Positions 1-9,703 of a stretch of DNA of 64,000 bases are shown here, in pieces (within the stretch, counting starts at the first letter, position 1; every line of letters starts with the position of its first letter). The stretch comes from Tricholomella constricta. Lineage: Eukaryota > Basidiomycota > Agaricomycetes > Agaricales > Lyophyllaceae. The notes under the pieces are model-generated. The model did not search any database, was not told the origin of the DNA, and saw only the letters and a list, made by a program, of their open reading frames with translations. Where the stretch lies: NCBI GenBank assembly GCA_013368375.1, contig JAACJP010000021.1, forward strand, positions 310,001-374,000, written 5' to 3'. A program made the position numbers and the translations under genes.

Positions 1-283
1 CTTTGTAGAGGATCCTGATCAAGTCTCTGTAAATTTGGGTATTGCTTTTTTATGAAAGTGTTTTTTCTTTTTGATAGTGACTTGAAAGTCAATGTAAGTG
101 ATGGAGAAGGGTTTTTTGAAAGGGTAAGTGCCAGAAAGTGAAAGGGAAAGCATCGAAAAGTGAAAGCGCTGAAAGTGAAAGTGCTTGTAGTTTTCCTGAT
201 GAATTATTCCTATCCAAACAGCTAACCAGAACGCCACCGAGAATACCTCGGACACCGAGATTCGGTCCTACCGAGACGTTGTC
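1..283 (+). other. Gypsy-1 untranslated leader
   Basis: This stretch precedes the gag ATG. It contains several GAAAGTGAAAG-type direct repeats between about 130 and 190 and several T runs. No open frame with gag features is visible. It probably lies between the missing 5' LTR and gag; any primer-binding site would be further left. Confidence 0.5.
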
Positions 284-3200
284 ATGACGAGGCCGCCGTC
301 CGCTGCTAGTCAGCGCGATGATTCCCTTAGTGGAGACGCACACTCTGTTAGCGCAGATAGCGAAAATGCAAATAAAAATTTGCTTACCTTTGAAAGCAAG
401 GAAGCACCCTCCGAGTTGACCTCTGCGGAGACAGAGGACGAGCGCCCATGGACTCTTGTCAAGGCACGCCGCACGCGCAGCCTGGAGTCCCTTCGTAGGA
501 TGCGCGCTGGGGGATATGATGACCCCGACCTTAGTAGACTGACCGCGGAACAAAACACCGTCGTCGCGACCGCAGGAAGAGCCTTAACTGCGGAACAGCA
601 AGAATTGCTGACCAGGCGCTATGCCAAGGTGCAAATTGTACCAGAAATCGGAGACGACCTTGACGAACCAGGGTCCTCCAAATCCAAAGGCAAGGCCGTG
701 GACCCTCGTAACTGGGGCACGGCCGGAATACGCCCCGAGGAACTCTCTGTTGATGCGCAGCGTCGCGAGTTCGAGGCCTGGGCAGCGGAACGGGCCGCGA
801 AAAAAGCTGCTGATCGGCGCACGATCGAGAAAGAGGGCGATGAAAATTTGCCTTCACCAGAAATTTTCACGAAAAAAACTGCCGATCAGCAAGCGATTAA
901 AAACGAGGGCAATAAAAATTTGCCCGCACCAGAAATTTTAACCGAAAGAGTCTCAGCCAAGAAGGCGGGCAGGCGTTCAGTTACAATTGAAGAAATCCCA
1001 GATGTTGATGCACCCAAAACCAGGGCATTACCGCGGAAGATGACAACGAGCGGGCCGCCGATCATTAACAAGTTGCCAACGCCAATGGCAGAGACAGTGG
1101 CACAGCGCGTTGCCGAAACAGTCGGGGCCACCAAGAGGCCTAAGGCTGAGAAAGGATCGGCACCAGTAGGTATCAGCCCGCTATCACAAATTGCGCCAGG
1201 GAGCTACCTTGGTCAAGCCTTGGGGGCTGTAAAACGCGCGGAGTCGAGGAAGCTGAAAGCTTCGAAACACATCCCACAACCCAGCAGTGGTTCTCTCGAC
1301 GACTACAGCGTGGGGGGACACAGTAGCGACAGTCCATCGTCGAGTTCGTCAGAATCGTCCTCGTCGTCTTCATCCACGGACAGTGGCCGGAGACGCGGTG
1401 GCGCAAGCCACCAAAAACGCACAGCACGTCGCAGAACGCGACCAGGGCTTAAGCCGATCGCACCCAGAGAATATGATGGGGCAGCCGACGGCCGCGCGTT
1501 CCATCGGTTTGTCACCGAAGGAACAGATTACGTTGTCACCGGCAACGTGTCACGAAAGCGACGTGTCTTTGTGCTGTCCTACTATCTAAAGGGGCGAGCT
1601 TACGACTTTTATACACAAAAAGTGGCTGGGAATACACACCAGTGGAGCCTCGAGAACTTTTTCAATGAGCTATTTAATTATTGTTTCCCGATCGACTTTC
1701 GGATGAAGCAGCGTGAAAAGCTTCGAAAAACATTCCAAAATGACAAGTCAGTCTTGGAATTTGTTTATGAATTGGAGGAATTATACAACCTGATTGGGGC
1801 TGTCGACGGTCGAGAACGGGTCATTAAACTGTGGAATGGCCTGCGAAAAACGATACAGCAGGGACTGTGGCGTGAAGGGCTAAACCCGGAAGTCTCGATG
1901 TGGGACGAAGTACGCGACACCACGCAGGTAATCGAGATTGCTGAAAACGTCATTGGCGGACAAAGCAATCGACGAGGAGGGCCGGGACCTGGTGGAGGTG
2001 GAGACGCCAGCGGCGGGGGAAACTCTGGCAATGGTGGATCACGAAACCACCGGGGCAATATTGGGGGTGGCCGCGGGAGTGGCCCCTCAGACAGTCGGCA
2101 CCGACGACGGGATTTCCGAGGCGGGAATCGCGACAAAGAAACTCACGCAAAAGTTAGTGAGCGTCGAGCACAGAGAGATGGAGGGCGCGAGCCCGAGACA
2201 GCACGCAGGCGTGACAACTATAGCCCTGCGCGGCGAGATGCAGAAGAGACGCTATCAAAAGAAAAGAAAGCAGAATTACTGGCGGCTGGCAAATGCTTCA
2301 AGTGCGAAGAACAAGGGCACCTTGCACGCGACTGCCCGACGGGCAAAACCATGACATCAACACGTAAACACCCCCCGGGGATGGCATCCTTCAATATTGG
2401 GGTTAACCTGGAGGAAACTGAGCAGTTGAGAGTTGCGGCAGACGCGACCGACGCACTGGGACTTGGAGTCATTGGCATGTCCAATGGGGAGCCTGATTGG
2501 GAGCCTCGGTCACCGAAAACATGGCCACACCAGATTGGTGACTTAGCTGCATTGCGAGCGATGGACGTACTCGAAAAAATGAAACCATACCCCTGTGATG
2601 GGGACATCATGTACGTTGGTAGGCGACGGTTTCTCGTCTATCGCGTCGACGGGGGCAGACACGCTATCCATGATACTGAGGAACCGCAGGAGAAGCTGTT
2701 GATCGACACAGCACTGCTGTTCACGGAGACCTTTAACTTGCCAGAATGGTTTGCCCAACGACGGGCGTCAGCACACGGTGGCGCAATCCCACAAGATCGC
2801 CATTGGGCGCGCAGCCCCCTGATGGGAGATGTACTACTCATTGGGCTACAACGAGCTGTGCAGAGCGGCCACGACGGCTACTCAGACAGCGGGAAAGACA
2901 TGACAGCGACAGAACGCTGGGTGGTTACCCATGACGATGACAGAACATCATGCCACGTCGCGGATAACGCGACAGGAGAGCTGTATTCAGTAACTCGGGC
3001 GCAGCTGCTTGAGGACTCGTTTAGCGTTGTGGAGTGGCTGAGGAACGAAATTCGCTTCACAGCCGATCTTCGAGAAACACTAAGCAGGGAGCCGTGCTTT
3101 GATGGTTGCAGTACGTGCGCCCAGGAAGGAAAGGTCGCGCGAGTACGGCGGCCAGCCCCCATTGGTGACGTGTTCGCCAGGATAGCGGAAGACGCGCTGT

Positions 3201-5146
3201 GTAACTTGCAGCCGTACCCTGGAGATAACGACCCACCACGCGTTAACCGATTTAGAGTGACAAGGACAACGGACACTCACTACACCGTACTGGACGTAAG
3301 CATACCCCAGGTTTCTTACCTGGCGGTAGAGGATATCTGGGGACCCAACTTCCAAGTGGGGGGGTGGTACGCGGTGCAACGCGCACTGGCCATACAACCT
3401 ATAGTTGGGACGTCTACACAAGGCACGAACAAGCCGACCACGATAGAGTGGCTGTCCGCATGGGCATGTCAGGAGCTCCTGCAAGGGGCCCCGTATTCTA
3501 GTGATAGTGCGCACTTCACGGAGCGCACACGCGAAAGATTCATCGCGAAACCTACGGGTGGAGACACGGATGAATTGACCATCATAGATCAGATGAGGGA
3601 CGTGGAAATACACGTACCTATGGTTCTCATCCGGAACGCTGGGCAGGACCTGCAACAATGGTATGCGCAATGCATGAGTAACCTAAGACCAGCGGGACTG
3701 TCGCATGAGTGCGCAGACGAAACGACCGATGCATCCGTCGGGCCTAATTTGGAGGACACTTTGAATGCCATGCATGTCGGCGCAGTTGGGCCAGACACGG
3801 GCGCTGGTGATGACAACAGTCTCCCGGACCTACAGTCTGTGTCTGACTCAAGTGAGGATGACGACAGTCTCCCGGACCTACAGTCTGTGTCTGACTCAAG
3901 TGAGGATGACGACAGTCTCCCTGACCTTCAGTCGGTGTCTGACTCGAGTGACGATAACGACAGTCTTCCGGACTTACAGTCGGTATCTGATTCGAGTCTC
4001 GGGTCTGAAGGTAGCTCAGTACTCGAGGACGGGTCAAATAACAACAATAACATACGAGACGACGCGGAAGCGTCTATAGCCCACGGCGAGACACCTGGAG
4101 GGCGCGACGATTCATGCCCGAGCTTGGCATCGGTATCAGACACGGTGACGGACACCGAGGACTCAGGTACCTTGGTGCCCCCCGTGTCAGGATTGTTCGA
4201 TACCGAACGACAGCCCCTGCCAGGGAGTACGATGTCGGAGCGTGTCGACGACTGGCTGGAACAATTGCCAAGGGACTACAGCTGGATGGAGGACGATGAG
4301 CATCTTCGATTGCATGCAGTACAGGTGCCGCGAGGAACGTACGCGGCATTGGAACGCAATTCGGCAACGCCGAAGGACTTCACCAGGATGGTACCGAAAC
4401 CCGTAGTGGTGATAGTGAGAATAAACGGGCACCCCGCCCGTGCACTACTGGATTCTGGATCTCTTGGAGACTTCATGTCTGCCACACTGGCAGATCAGCT
4501 TAATGTGCCACGCATTGAGCTGGTGAAACCGCTGAACCTGCAGCTCGCAGTGCAAGGATCACGGTCCAAAGTGAACCTGGGGACGAAAGTCAACCTTGTG
4601 TATCAGAACGTGAACGAAACACGCTACTTTGATATAGCGAACCTATCAGGATATGACCTAATTTTGGGCACACCGTGGATGTACCAACACTGTGCGACGG
4701 TTGGACTGAATCCCGCCCGAGTGGTGATTGGCAGTAATGCCTCAAAGCCCATGAAGGGTGACGGGGTCTCCAAAATAGCCTCGAGGGCGGTTGAGGCCTT
4801 CGAAGATAGCCTTGCGCAAGTTCGAGCAGAGCTAACACGTTATGCTGAGCCAGTGTGTAAGGAGGCCGCCGAAACGAGCTTACCTCCGTTTCGTGCGATT
4901 AATCACCAGATTCCGCTGGTGGACGAGACAAAGGTTTACCCCTGGCGTCCGTCCAAGTGTCCGGAAGTCTTCCGGCCTCAGTGGATGGAGAAGCGCGACT
5001 CCTACTTGAAATCTGGACGATGGAGGGTGACCAGCGCGGGCAACACCGTGCCCATGTTGTTGATCCCAAAACCCGGAAAGAGAAAAGGTGGCGCACCTGA
5101 GCTTCGGACAGTGGTCGATCTTCGAGCACGCAATGCGAACAGGTGA
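284..5146 (+). CDS. Gypsy-1 Gag-protease polyprotein reaching the start of RT
   Basis: The 1,620-residue frame starts at an ATG at 284. Residues about 395-560 resemble a Retrotrans_gag capsid. A CCHC zinc knuckle lies at residues 671-684 (CX2CX4HX4C). A charged spacer of about 700 residues follows, including a 16-residue motif repeated four times. The retropepsin-type protease has its DSG triad at residue 1390 and a hydrophobic-LGTPW motif about 75 residues later. The frame then enters the N-terminal part of RT and stops at the TGA at 5144, in the middle of the RT fold. Gag and protease share one frame here, unlike in Gypsy-2. The spacer is much longer than the usual knuckle-protease distance and I do not recognise it. 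Confidence 0.85.
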   Translation: MTRPPSAASQRDDSLSGDAHSVSADSENANKNLLTFESKEAPSELTSAETEDERPWTLVKARRTRSLESLRRMRAGGYDDPDLSRLTAEQNTVVATAGRALTAEQQELLTRRYAKVQIVPEIGDDLDEPGSSKSKGKAVDPRNWGTAGIRPEELSVDAQRREFEAWAAERAAKKAADRRTIEKEGDENLPSPEIFTKKTADQQAIKNEGNKNLPAPEILTERVSAKKAGRRSVTIEEIPDVDAPKTRALPRKMTTSGPPIINKLPTPMAETVAQRVAETVGATKRPKAEKGSAPVGISPLSQIAPGSYLGQALGAVKRAESRKLKASKHIPQPSSGSLDDYSVGGHSSDSPSSSSSESSSSSSSTDSGRRRGGASHQKRTARRRTRPGLKPIAPREYDGAADGRAFHRFVTEGTDYVVTGNVSRKRRVFVLSYYLKGRAYDFYTQKVAGNTHQWSLENFFNELFNYCFPIDFRMKQREKLRKTFQNDKSVLEFVYELEELYNLIGAVDGRERVIKLWNGLRKTIQQGLWREGLNPEVSMWDEVRDTTQVIEIAENVIGGQSNRRGGPGPGGGGDASGGGNSGNGGSRNHRGNIGGGRGSGPSDSRHRRRDFRGGNRDKETHAKVSERRAQRDGGREPETARRRDNYSPARRDAEETLSKEKKAELLAAGKCFKCEEQGHLARDCPTGKTMTSTRKHPPGMASFNIGVNLEETEQLRVAADATDALGLGVIGMSNGEPDWEPRSPKTWPHQIGDLAALRAMDVLEKMKPYPCDGDIMYVGRRRFLVYRVDGGRHAIHDTEEPQEKLLIDTALLFTETFNLPEWFAQRRASAHGGAIPQDRHWARSPLMGDVLLIGLQRAVQSGHDGYSDSGKDMTATERWVVTHDDDRTSCHVADNATGELYSVTRAQLLEDSFSVVEWLRNEIRFTADLRETLSREPCFDGCSTCAQEGKVARVRRPAPIGDVFARIAEDALCNLQPYPGDNDPPRVNRFRVTRTTDTHYTVLDVSIPQVSYLAVEDIWGPNFQVGGWYAVQRALAIQPIVGTSTQGTNKPTTIEWLSAWACQELLQGAPYSSDSAHFTERTRERFIAKPTGGDTDELTIIDQMRDVEIHVPMVLIRNAGQDLQQWYAQCMSNLRPAGLSHECADETTDASVGPNLEDTLNAMHVGAVGPDTGAGDDNSLPDLQSVSDSSEDDDSLPDLQSVSDSSEDDDSLPDLQSVSDSSDDNDSLPDLQSVSDSSLGSEGSSVLEDGSNNNNNIRDDAEASIAHGETPGGRDDSCPSLASVSDTVTDTEDSGTLVPPVSGLFDTERQPLPGSTMSERVDDWLEQLPRDYSWMEDDEHLRLHAVQVPRGTYAALERNSATPKDFTRMVPKPVVVIVRINGHPARALLDSGSLGDFMSATLADQLNVPRIELVKPLNLQLAVQGSRSKVNLGTKVNLVYQNVNETRYFDIANLSGYDLILGTPWMYQHCATVGLNPARVVIGSNASKPMKGDGVSKIASRAVEAFEDSLAQVRAELTRYAEPVCKEAAETSLPPFRAINHQIPLVDETKVYPWRPSKCPEVFRPQWMEKRDSYLKSGRWRVTSAGNTVPMLLIPKPGKRKGGAPELRTVVDLRARNANR
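3823..3999 (+). repeat. 48-bp coding tandem repeat, about 4 copies, in the Gypsy-1 spacer
   Basis: The unit encodes 16 residues with core SLPDLQSVSDSS followed by an acidic stretch. Copies 1 and 2 are nearly identical in DNA, while copies 3 and 4 carry mostly silent changes. Selection may keep the peptide, or the duplications may be recent. It sits between the zinc knuckle and the protease. Confidence 0.9.
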
Positions 5147-8100
5147 AACTATCGTCACCGTTGCCCGACATTGAAGGCATCCTTCGGAGAGCCTCGAAAG
5201 CGAGGTACAAGTCGATGATCGATGGAAAGGACGCGTACGAACAGATTCGGATAATACCCGAGCATGTCAAGCGATCGACGGTGACTACACCAGATGGCAA
5301 CATGGTCAGCCTGGTGATTCAAATTGGCGACTGTAATGCGCCGGCGACGTACCAAGCATTGATGAATCATCTGTTCTCGGCGTACATAGGTCGCTTTCTG
5401 GACATCTATCTCGATGATATAGTGATCTACTCGGACAGTCTGGAGGATCACGTACAGCACGTCAAAATTGTGATTGACATTTTGAAGCGCAAAAAGCTTT
5501 ACCTGAGCCGGACAAAACTGTCTTTCCTGCAGGATGAATTGAAGCTCTTGGGCCATATCATTGGCAGGGATGGCATCAAGATGGACCCTGCGAAAGTCGA
5601 TTCAGTAGTGGCGTGGAAGACACCCACGAATCGCGACTTACTGCGTGGCTTCCTTGGATCGGTAGGTTACCTAGCGGATGACCTGGCATCGGTACACATC
5701 CCCATGGGCGTGTTGCACGGCCTAACGGGCGATACCGTGCCCTTTCGGTGGGATCACACCCACCAGCGGGCATTCGAGGATGTCAAACGCATCGTCAATG
5801 CTGGGCGGGACCATCGCAGAGTGCCCTTGTCCTATGGCGAGGGGGCACAGCCAGTCTACCTGATAACGGATGGCTGCGCCACTGGCGTGGCAGGGGTCGT
5901 TAGCCAGGGGAGTGATTGGCGGACGGCGAAGGTCGCCGCGTTCTTCTCCGCAAAGCTGACGGCGGCGCAACGCAACTATCCTGTCCATGAAATCGAAATG
6001 TTGGCGGGCATCGAGGCGATGTTACGACACGCCGATATCCTACAAGGGACCCACTTCAAGTGGATCACGGACCACAAAGGCTTGATTCATCTTGTAGGCC
6101 AGAAAAACCTGTCGGGGCGCCAAGCGCGATGGCTGGAAAAACTCGGGGGTTTCGACTTCGAGGTAGTCTATGTTCCGGGCGTTGAGAATGTGTTAGCAGA
6201 CACTCTGTCACGCCTGTACTCTAATGACGCACCGGGTACAGTGCGCGCACGATCAGAGTACACATATCACGATGTGCTGAACACCGATGTGGCAGTGGAA
6301 CCCGACATCGCGATGACTATCCTCGCAGGCATCGAGGCAGTGGCAGCGGTGCCGAAACCACGAAAGCAGACAGGACTCCCCGGCGCAGAAACAGGGCGAC
6401 CGGAGACCTCAAAGGAATTCGCAGCACGAATGGCGCAGCGCTTCACACTTAAAGGACCAAGATCGCCACAGGCGAGCACGGCTGAAACCTCGGCTGCATT
6501 TGCTGCACGAATGCGGTCCAAGAAGTTTACATTAAAGGGACCGGCCCCAGCAGGGCCCTCACCTACAGTGGGAGCCGTGGACAGGGACATGGCGGACGAC
6601 GAGCCAGAACCGTTGGCGTACGTAAACACTCGTAGTGACCCCGCGGAGCCGGGCTCCTTGGTGGAAGCCATGGCTGGAGGGCGCGAGGGCGTCGACTTGC
6701 TAGCAATCCTCCGTGGCGCCTATGATGGTGACCCGGCGTTCCGGCCGATAATTGCAGAGCCGAAACACTACCGCAACTTTGAAGTGGTTGAAAAATTAAT
6801 TTTCATCACGTTGAAAGATCGAAAATTATTATGCATACCTCGCACGTTGTACCGTGGCCGGAGCGTCCGAGAAATCGTTATCGCTGAAGCACACTCACTA
6901 TTAGCCCACCTCAGAAGTGCGAAGACCCTAGCGTACCTTCGTGACCATGTATGGTGGAAGGAGATGGCTGTTGATGTGGCGGCCTACTGCGACAGTTGTA
7001 GGACGTGCCGTCGCAGCAAGCCCAACAACCAGAAGCCGTATGGACTTCTGAACCCGCTCGCCGTGCCAACACAGCCTTGGGAGGCGATCGGGGTCGATTT
7101 CGTTGGGCCATTGCCTGAGTCTCGAAACAGGGACGGAGCGTTCAACGCTATAACCGTCGTGATCGATCTGTTGACCGCGATGGTTCACTTGATACCGAGC
7201 AGGATCGACTACAAAGCTAGGGAGGTGGCTGAACTTATGTTCGAGAACGTATACAAGCTGCACGGCTTACCCAAAGCGATTGTCAGTGACCGCGATGTGC
7301 TGTTCACCAGCGTCTTCTGGGCGAGACTGCATGAGCTGGTCGGCACGGAATTGCGCATGTCAAGCGCCTATCATCCCGAGACAGACGGCTCTACGGAGCG
7401 TGCAAATAGAACCGTGACGCAAATGATACGTCAGTGTATCGACCCGAAACAGCGAAACTGGGTCGCAAAACTGCCTGCTATTGAGTTCGCGATCAACTCG
7501 GCACGATCGGCGACGACAGGCTACGCACCTTTTTTCTTGAATACGGGGCGCATGCCGCGCTCCATGATTTGGGACTCGTCGAAAAAAAGCGAATACCCTG
7601 GTGTGCGAAATTTTGCGATCGCACGGAAGTTGGCCGTGATGTCGGCCCACGATAGTATACTCGCTGCGCGAGTAAAACAGGTTAGAGATGCTAATCGAAA
7701 ACGCCGTGTGGTGCCCTTTATGGAGGGGGATCTCGTCTACATTTCCACGAAAAATATAGCGTTCCCAAAGGGACTTGCACGGAAGCTAATCCCGAAGTTC
7801 ATCGGGCCGTACAAACTCTCGAAGGACTTTAAAAACCAGTCGTTTCGAGTAGTGCTGCCGTCTCACCTGAAAAGGCGTGGCGTACATGACGTCTTTCACG
7901 CATCACTGATGCGAGCTCACGTGCCGAACGATGATCGACTGTTCCCGGGACGGCTGGACACACAGCTGGGGGACGGCGACGGCACGGATGGCGAGTGGGC
8001 AGTAGATCGTATCCTCGATCATGCGGGTTCCAAGACTGACTCGATATTCCGAGTGCTCTGGCGGTCGGGCGACGAAACTTGGCTGCCGTGGGGACAGGTG

Positions 8101-9177
8101 GAGCACCTGAACGTGGTCCCGGCTTATCTGGAGCTCCTAGGGATCGACAAAATTTCTGATCTACCCGCTGGAAAAGCCTCGCCTCCTCGAGACGACCCTC
8201 AAATTTTTCTGGGGCACTTGGCTAAAGTCCGACGGGGCATGCGGTATAAAACAGCGCGCGAGGGCGACAAACGACCATCGGTCGGCCTCCGTATTCCTGA
8301 CTGCTCTTCTTGTGCTCCTGTACACCAACCTGCTTCCTGTGCCCGTCAGCCCCAGCCCAAACCTATTCCAGCCCAGCCAGCCACCACTCGCACTCACCTC
8401 GCTACCACCATGTCTAACACCGGCAATACTCACGTCACCCGCACCAACGCGTCCTGGTTCATAGTTCGGAAAACTCTTAGCGAGCCTGCGCAGGGGATTC
8501 CGGCGGCGTTGTTCCGCGCTTATGGCGACCACGACCGTCGTCTGCGCACGCGCCGCCGCGTCCAATGCATTCCCTGGATGTACGACCGCTTCGCAGCGCG
8601 GTGGAACGCCGACCCTAACTGTAAAACCAAGTTCGCCGTCCGCAACAGCGCTGGCGAAATCACCGTCGGTGGTCCTCCAGTCGACACCTCTGCTATGGAC
8701 CTAGGGGAAGACGACATAATCGACAAAACGGGCTTGCGGGGCAGGCTACTTACCAAGTATCAGGCGGAGGCCTTTGACGACTTCCTCTTCGACGAACATT
8801 TGCGGACTCGGAAGAACCGGGAGGCGGCTAAGCGTCGTCGCGAACAGGAGGGAGATTTTGGTGGAGGAGGGGGGCCTCGTTCGAAAGTTCCCAGGATGGA
8901 CGGGGGGCGTGGTAATGCTCCCAGCAGGGTTGATGAAGACGTACAAATGGGGGACCCGTTCGGACCGCCCGAAGCTTGGGACTGGGCCGAGATTGAAGGG
9001 TCTGCCATCGCTGGGCCGTCCAAGTCCAAGAGTGCAGCCACCGAGGAATCTGACGCTGACGAGGGGCGTTCCAACGCTGCCGGGGAGTCATCTGCCAGTG
9101 CCGCCACCTTCCCGCCCACGGCGGAGGCCACCGCGGCGCAGCTCCCCAAGATCAACAAGAAAGGCGCGAAGAAATGA
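5143..9177 (+). CDS. Gypsy-1 Pol: RT, RNase H, integrase, chromo-like domain, extra C-terminal domain
   Basis: This frame is -1 relative to the upstream one and continues the RT domain without loss, so the two were one frame before a single-base change near 5141. The RT catalytic YLDD is at residues 89-92. An RNase H domain (TDGCATG) lies at about 225-340. The integrase has an HHCC zinc finger (AEAHSLLAH..CDSCRTC) and DDE residues in VDFVG, SDRD and TERANR. A chromo-like segment follows (EWAVDRILDH..TWLPWG). After a Ser/Pro/Thr-rich linker comes an additional domain of about 255 residues starting at an in-frame ATG at 8410, with a basic helix (REAAKRRRE) and a Lys-rich end. The annotated start is the frame boundary (GTG), not a real initiation codon. 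Confidence 0.8.
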   Translation: MKLSSPLPDIEGILRRASKARYKSMIDGKDAYEQIRIIPEHVKRSTVTTPDGNMVSLVIQIGDCNAPATYQALMNHLFSAYIGRFLDIYLDDIVIYSDSLEDHVQHVKIVIDILKRKKLYLSRTKLSFLQDELKLLGHIIGRDGIKMDPAKVDSVVAWKTPTNRDLLRGFLGSVGYLADDLASVHIPMGVLHGLTGDTVPFRWDHTHQRAFEDVKRIVNAGRDHRRVPLSYGEGAQPVYLITDGCATGVAGVVSQGSDWRTAKVAAFFSAKLTAAQRNYPVHEIEMLAGIEAMLRHADILQGTHFKWITDHKGLIHLVGQKNLSGRQARWLEKLGGFDFEVVYVPGVENVLADTLSRLYSNDAPGTVRARSEYTYHDVLNTDVAVEPDIAMTILAGIEAVAAVPKPRKQTGLPGAETGRPETSKEFAARMAQRFTLKGPRSPQASTAETSAAFAARMRSKKFTLKGPAPAGPSPTVGAVDRDMADDEPEPLAYVNTRSDPAEPGSLVEAMAGGREGVDLLAILRGAYDGDPAFRPIIAEPKHYRNFEVVEKLIFITLKDRKLLCIPRTLYRGRSVREIVIAEAHSLLAHLRSAKTLAYLRDHVWWKEMAVDVAAYCDSCRTCRRSKPNNQKPYGLLNPLAVPTQPWEAIGVDFVGPLPESRNRDGAFNAITVVIDLLTAMVHLIPSRIDYKAREVAELMFENVYKLHGLPKAIVSDRDVLFTSVFWARLHELVGTELRMSSAYHPETDGSTERANRTVTQMIRQCIDPKQRNWVAKLPAIEFAINSARSATTGYAPFFLNTGRMPRSMIWDSSKKSEYPGVRNFAIARKLAVMSAHDSILAARVKQVRDANRKRRVVPFMEGDLVYISTKNIAFPKGLARKLIPKFIGPYKLSKDFKNQSFRVVLPSHLKRRGVHDVFHASLMRAHVPNDDRLFPGRLDTQLGDGDGTDGEWAVDRILDHAGSKTDSIFRVLWRSGDETWLPWGQVEHLNVVPAYLELLGIDKISDLPAGKASPPRDDPQIFLGHLAKVRRGMRYKTAREGDKRPSVGLRIPDCSSCAPVHQPASCARQPQPKPIPAQPATTRTHLATTMSNTGNTHVTRTNASWFIVRKTLSEPAQGIPAALFRAYGDHDRRLRTRRRVQCIPWMYDRFAARWNADPNCKTKFAVRNSAGEITVGGPPVDTSAMDLGEDDIIDKTGLRGRLLTKYQAEAFDDFLFDEHLRTRKNREAAKRRREQEGDFGGGGGPRSKVPRMDGGRGNAPSRVDEDVQMGDPFGPPEAWDWAEIEGSAIAGPSKSKSAATEESDADEGRSNAAGESSASAATFPPTAEATAAQLPKINKKGAKK

Positions 9178-9208
9178 GGAAGTTGCTTCGCAACTCCCGG
9201 AGGGCGTA

Positions 9209-9476
9209 TGTGAGGATCTATAACTACGTGACGTCCTTTTACAAATACTTCAACTTACTTACTTTACTTCTTTCAACAATACTCCGTCGGCATCGTGCCC
9301 AGTTACTTGGCACGATGTCGATACCCTCGAAAACTTCACTTAACGAAGACCCTCATTATTTTACTGATCCGATTACTTATACTTAGACGACCAGGAGTAG
9401 TATAAAAGAGTAGAGCATTTTGTATCTACTCCTCAGAGAGAAATTCGAACACTTATCCCAGTCTTTCGAGTGACAT
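9209..9476 (+). repeat. Candidate 3' LTR of Gypsy-1
   Basis: It begins TGTGAGG just after a purine-rich stretch and ends GAGTGACA. A TATA-like TATAAAAG lies at about 9400, inside an inverted repeat GGAGTAG..CTACTCC. The borders are inferred because the matching 5' LTR is outside the window. A hairpin with arms AGTTGC/GCAACT lies between the pol stop and this LTR. Confidence 0.4.
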
Positions 9477-9527
9477 CTAAACCCCGTGTGATTGAATTGC
9501 GACACTCGTCACATTTCCCTCACACGG

Positions 9528-9703
9528 TGGGGGCCAGCCGAGCTTTTCGGCGACGACCTGGGACCAGCCGCCGGGTGCGGCGCCGAGGATGAGGACAGTG
9601 GAGACGTCGGGTTTGGAGAGAAATGGGCCCCAGCCGCCGTCGATCGTGAGCAGGCGCAACACGGCTGACGGGTTGTGGTTACTGGTAGCCGTCAGTGGGC
9701 GGG
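9528..9703 (-). pseudogene. FtsJ-like rRNA methyltransferase exon fragment, copy A
   Basis: Read on the minus strand, it encodes the SAM-binding motif I of FtsJ/MRM2-type 2'-O-methyltransferases (GAAPGGWSQVVAEKLG), preceded by a segment ending in KPDV. Only this exon-sized piece is present. The same piece, about 90% identical by eye, occurs at 40763-40935. In this copy about 5 kb of insertions separate it from the TFIIIC subunit gene that follows directly in the other copy. Confidence 0.7.

Larger units (their letters stand above)
1..9476 (+). mobile_element. Ty3/Gypsy LTR retrotransposon (Gypsy-1), 5' LTR outside window
   Basis: The domain order is capsid, CCHC knuckle, aspartic protease, RT, RNase H, integrase, chromo-like domain, which is the Ty3/Gypsy order. 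Coding sequence runs in two frames that meet at 5141-5146. The 5' LTR is not present, so the left end cannot be placed. The right end is a candidate 3' LTR, proposed from TG..CA ends, a TATA-like box and a purine-rich stretch before it, without a second copy to confirm it. The RT frame break makes this copy probably non-autonomous. Confidence 0.85.

Noticed and set aside
5101..5146. Programmed -1 frameshift in Gypsy-1
   Set aside because: No X XXY YYZ heptamer in the overlap and the shift falls inside RT; a one-base deletion explains it.
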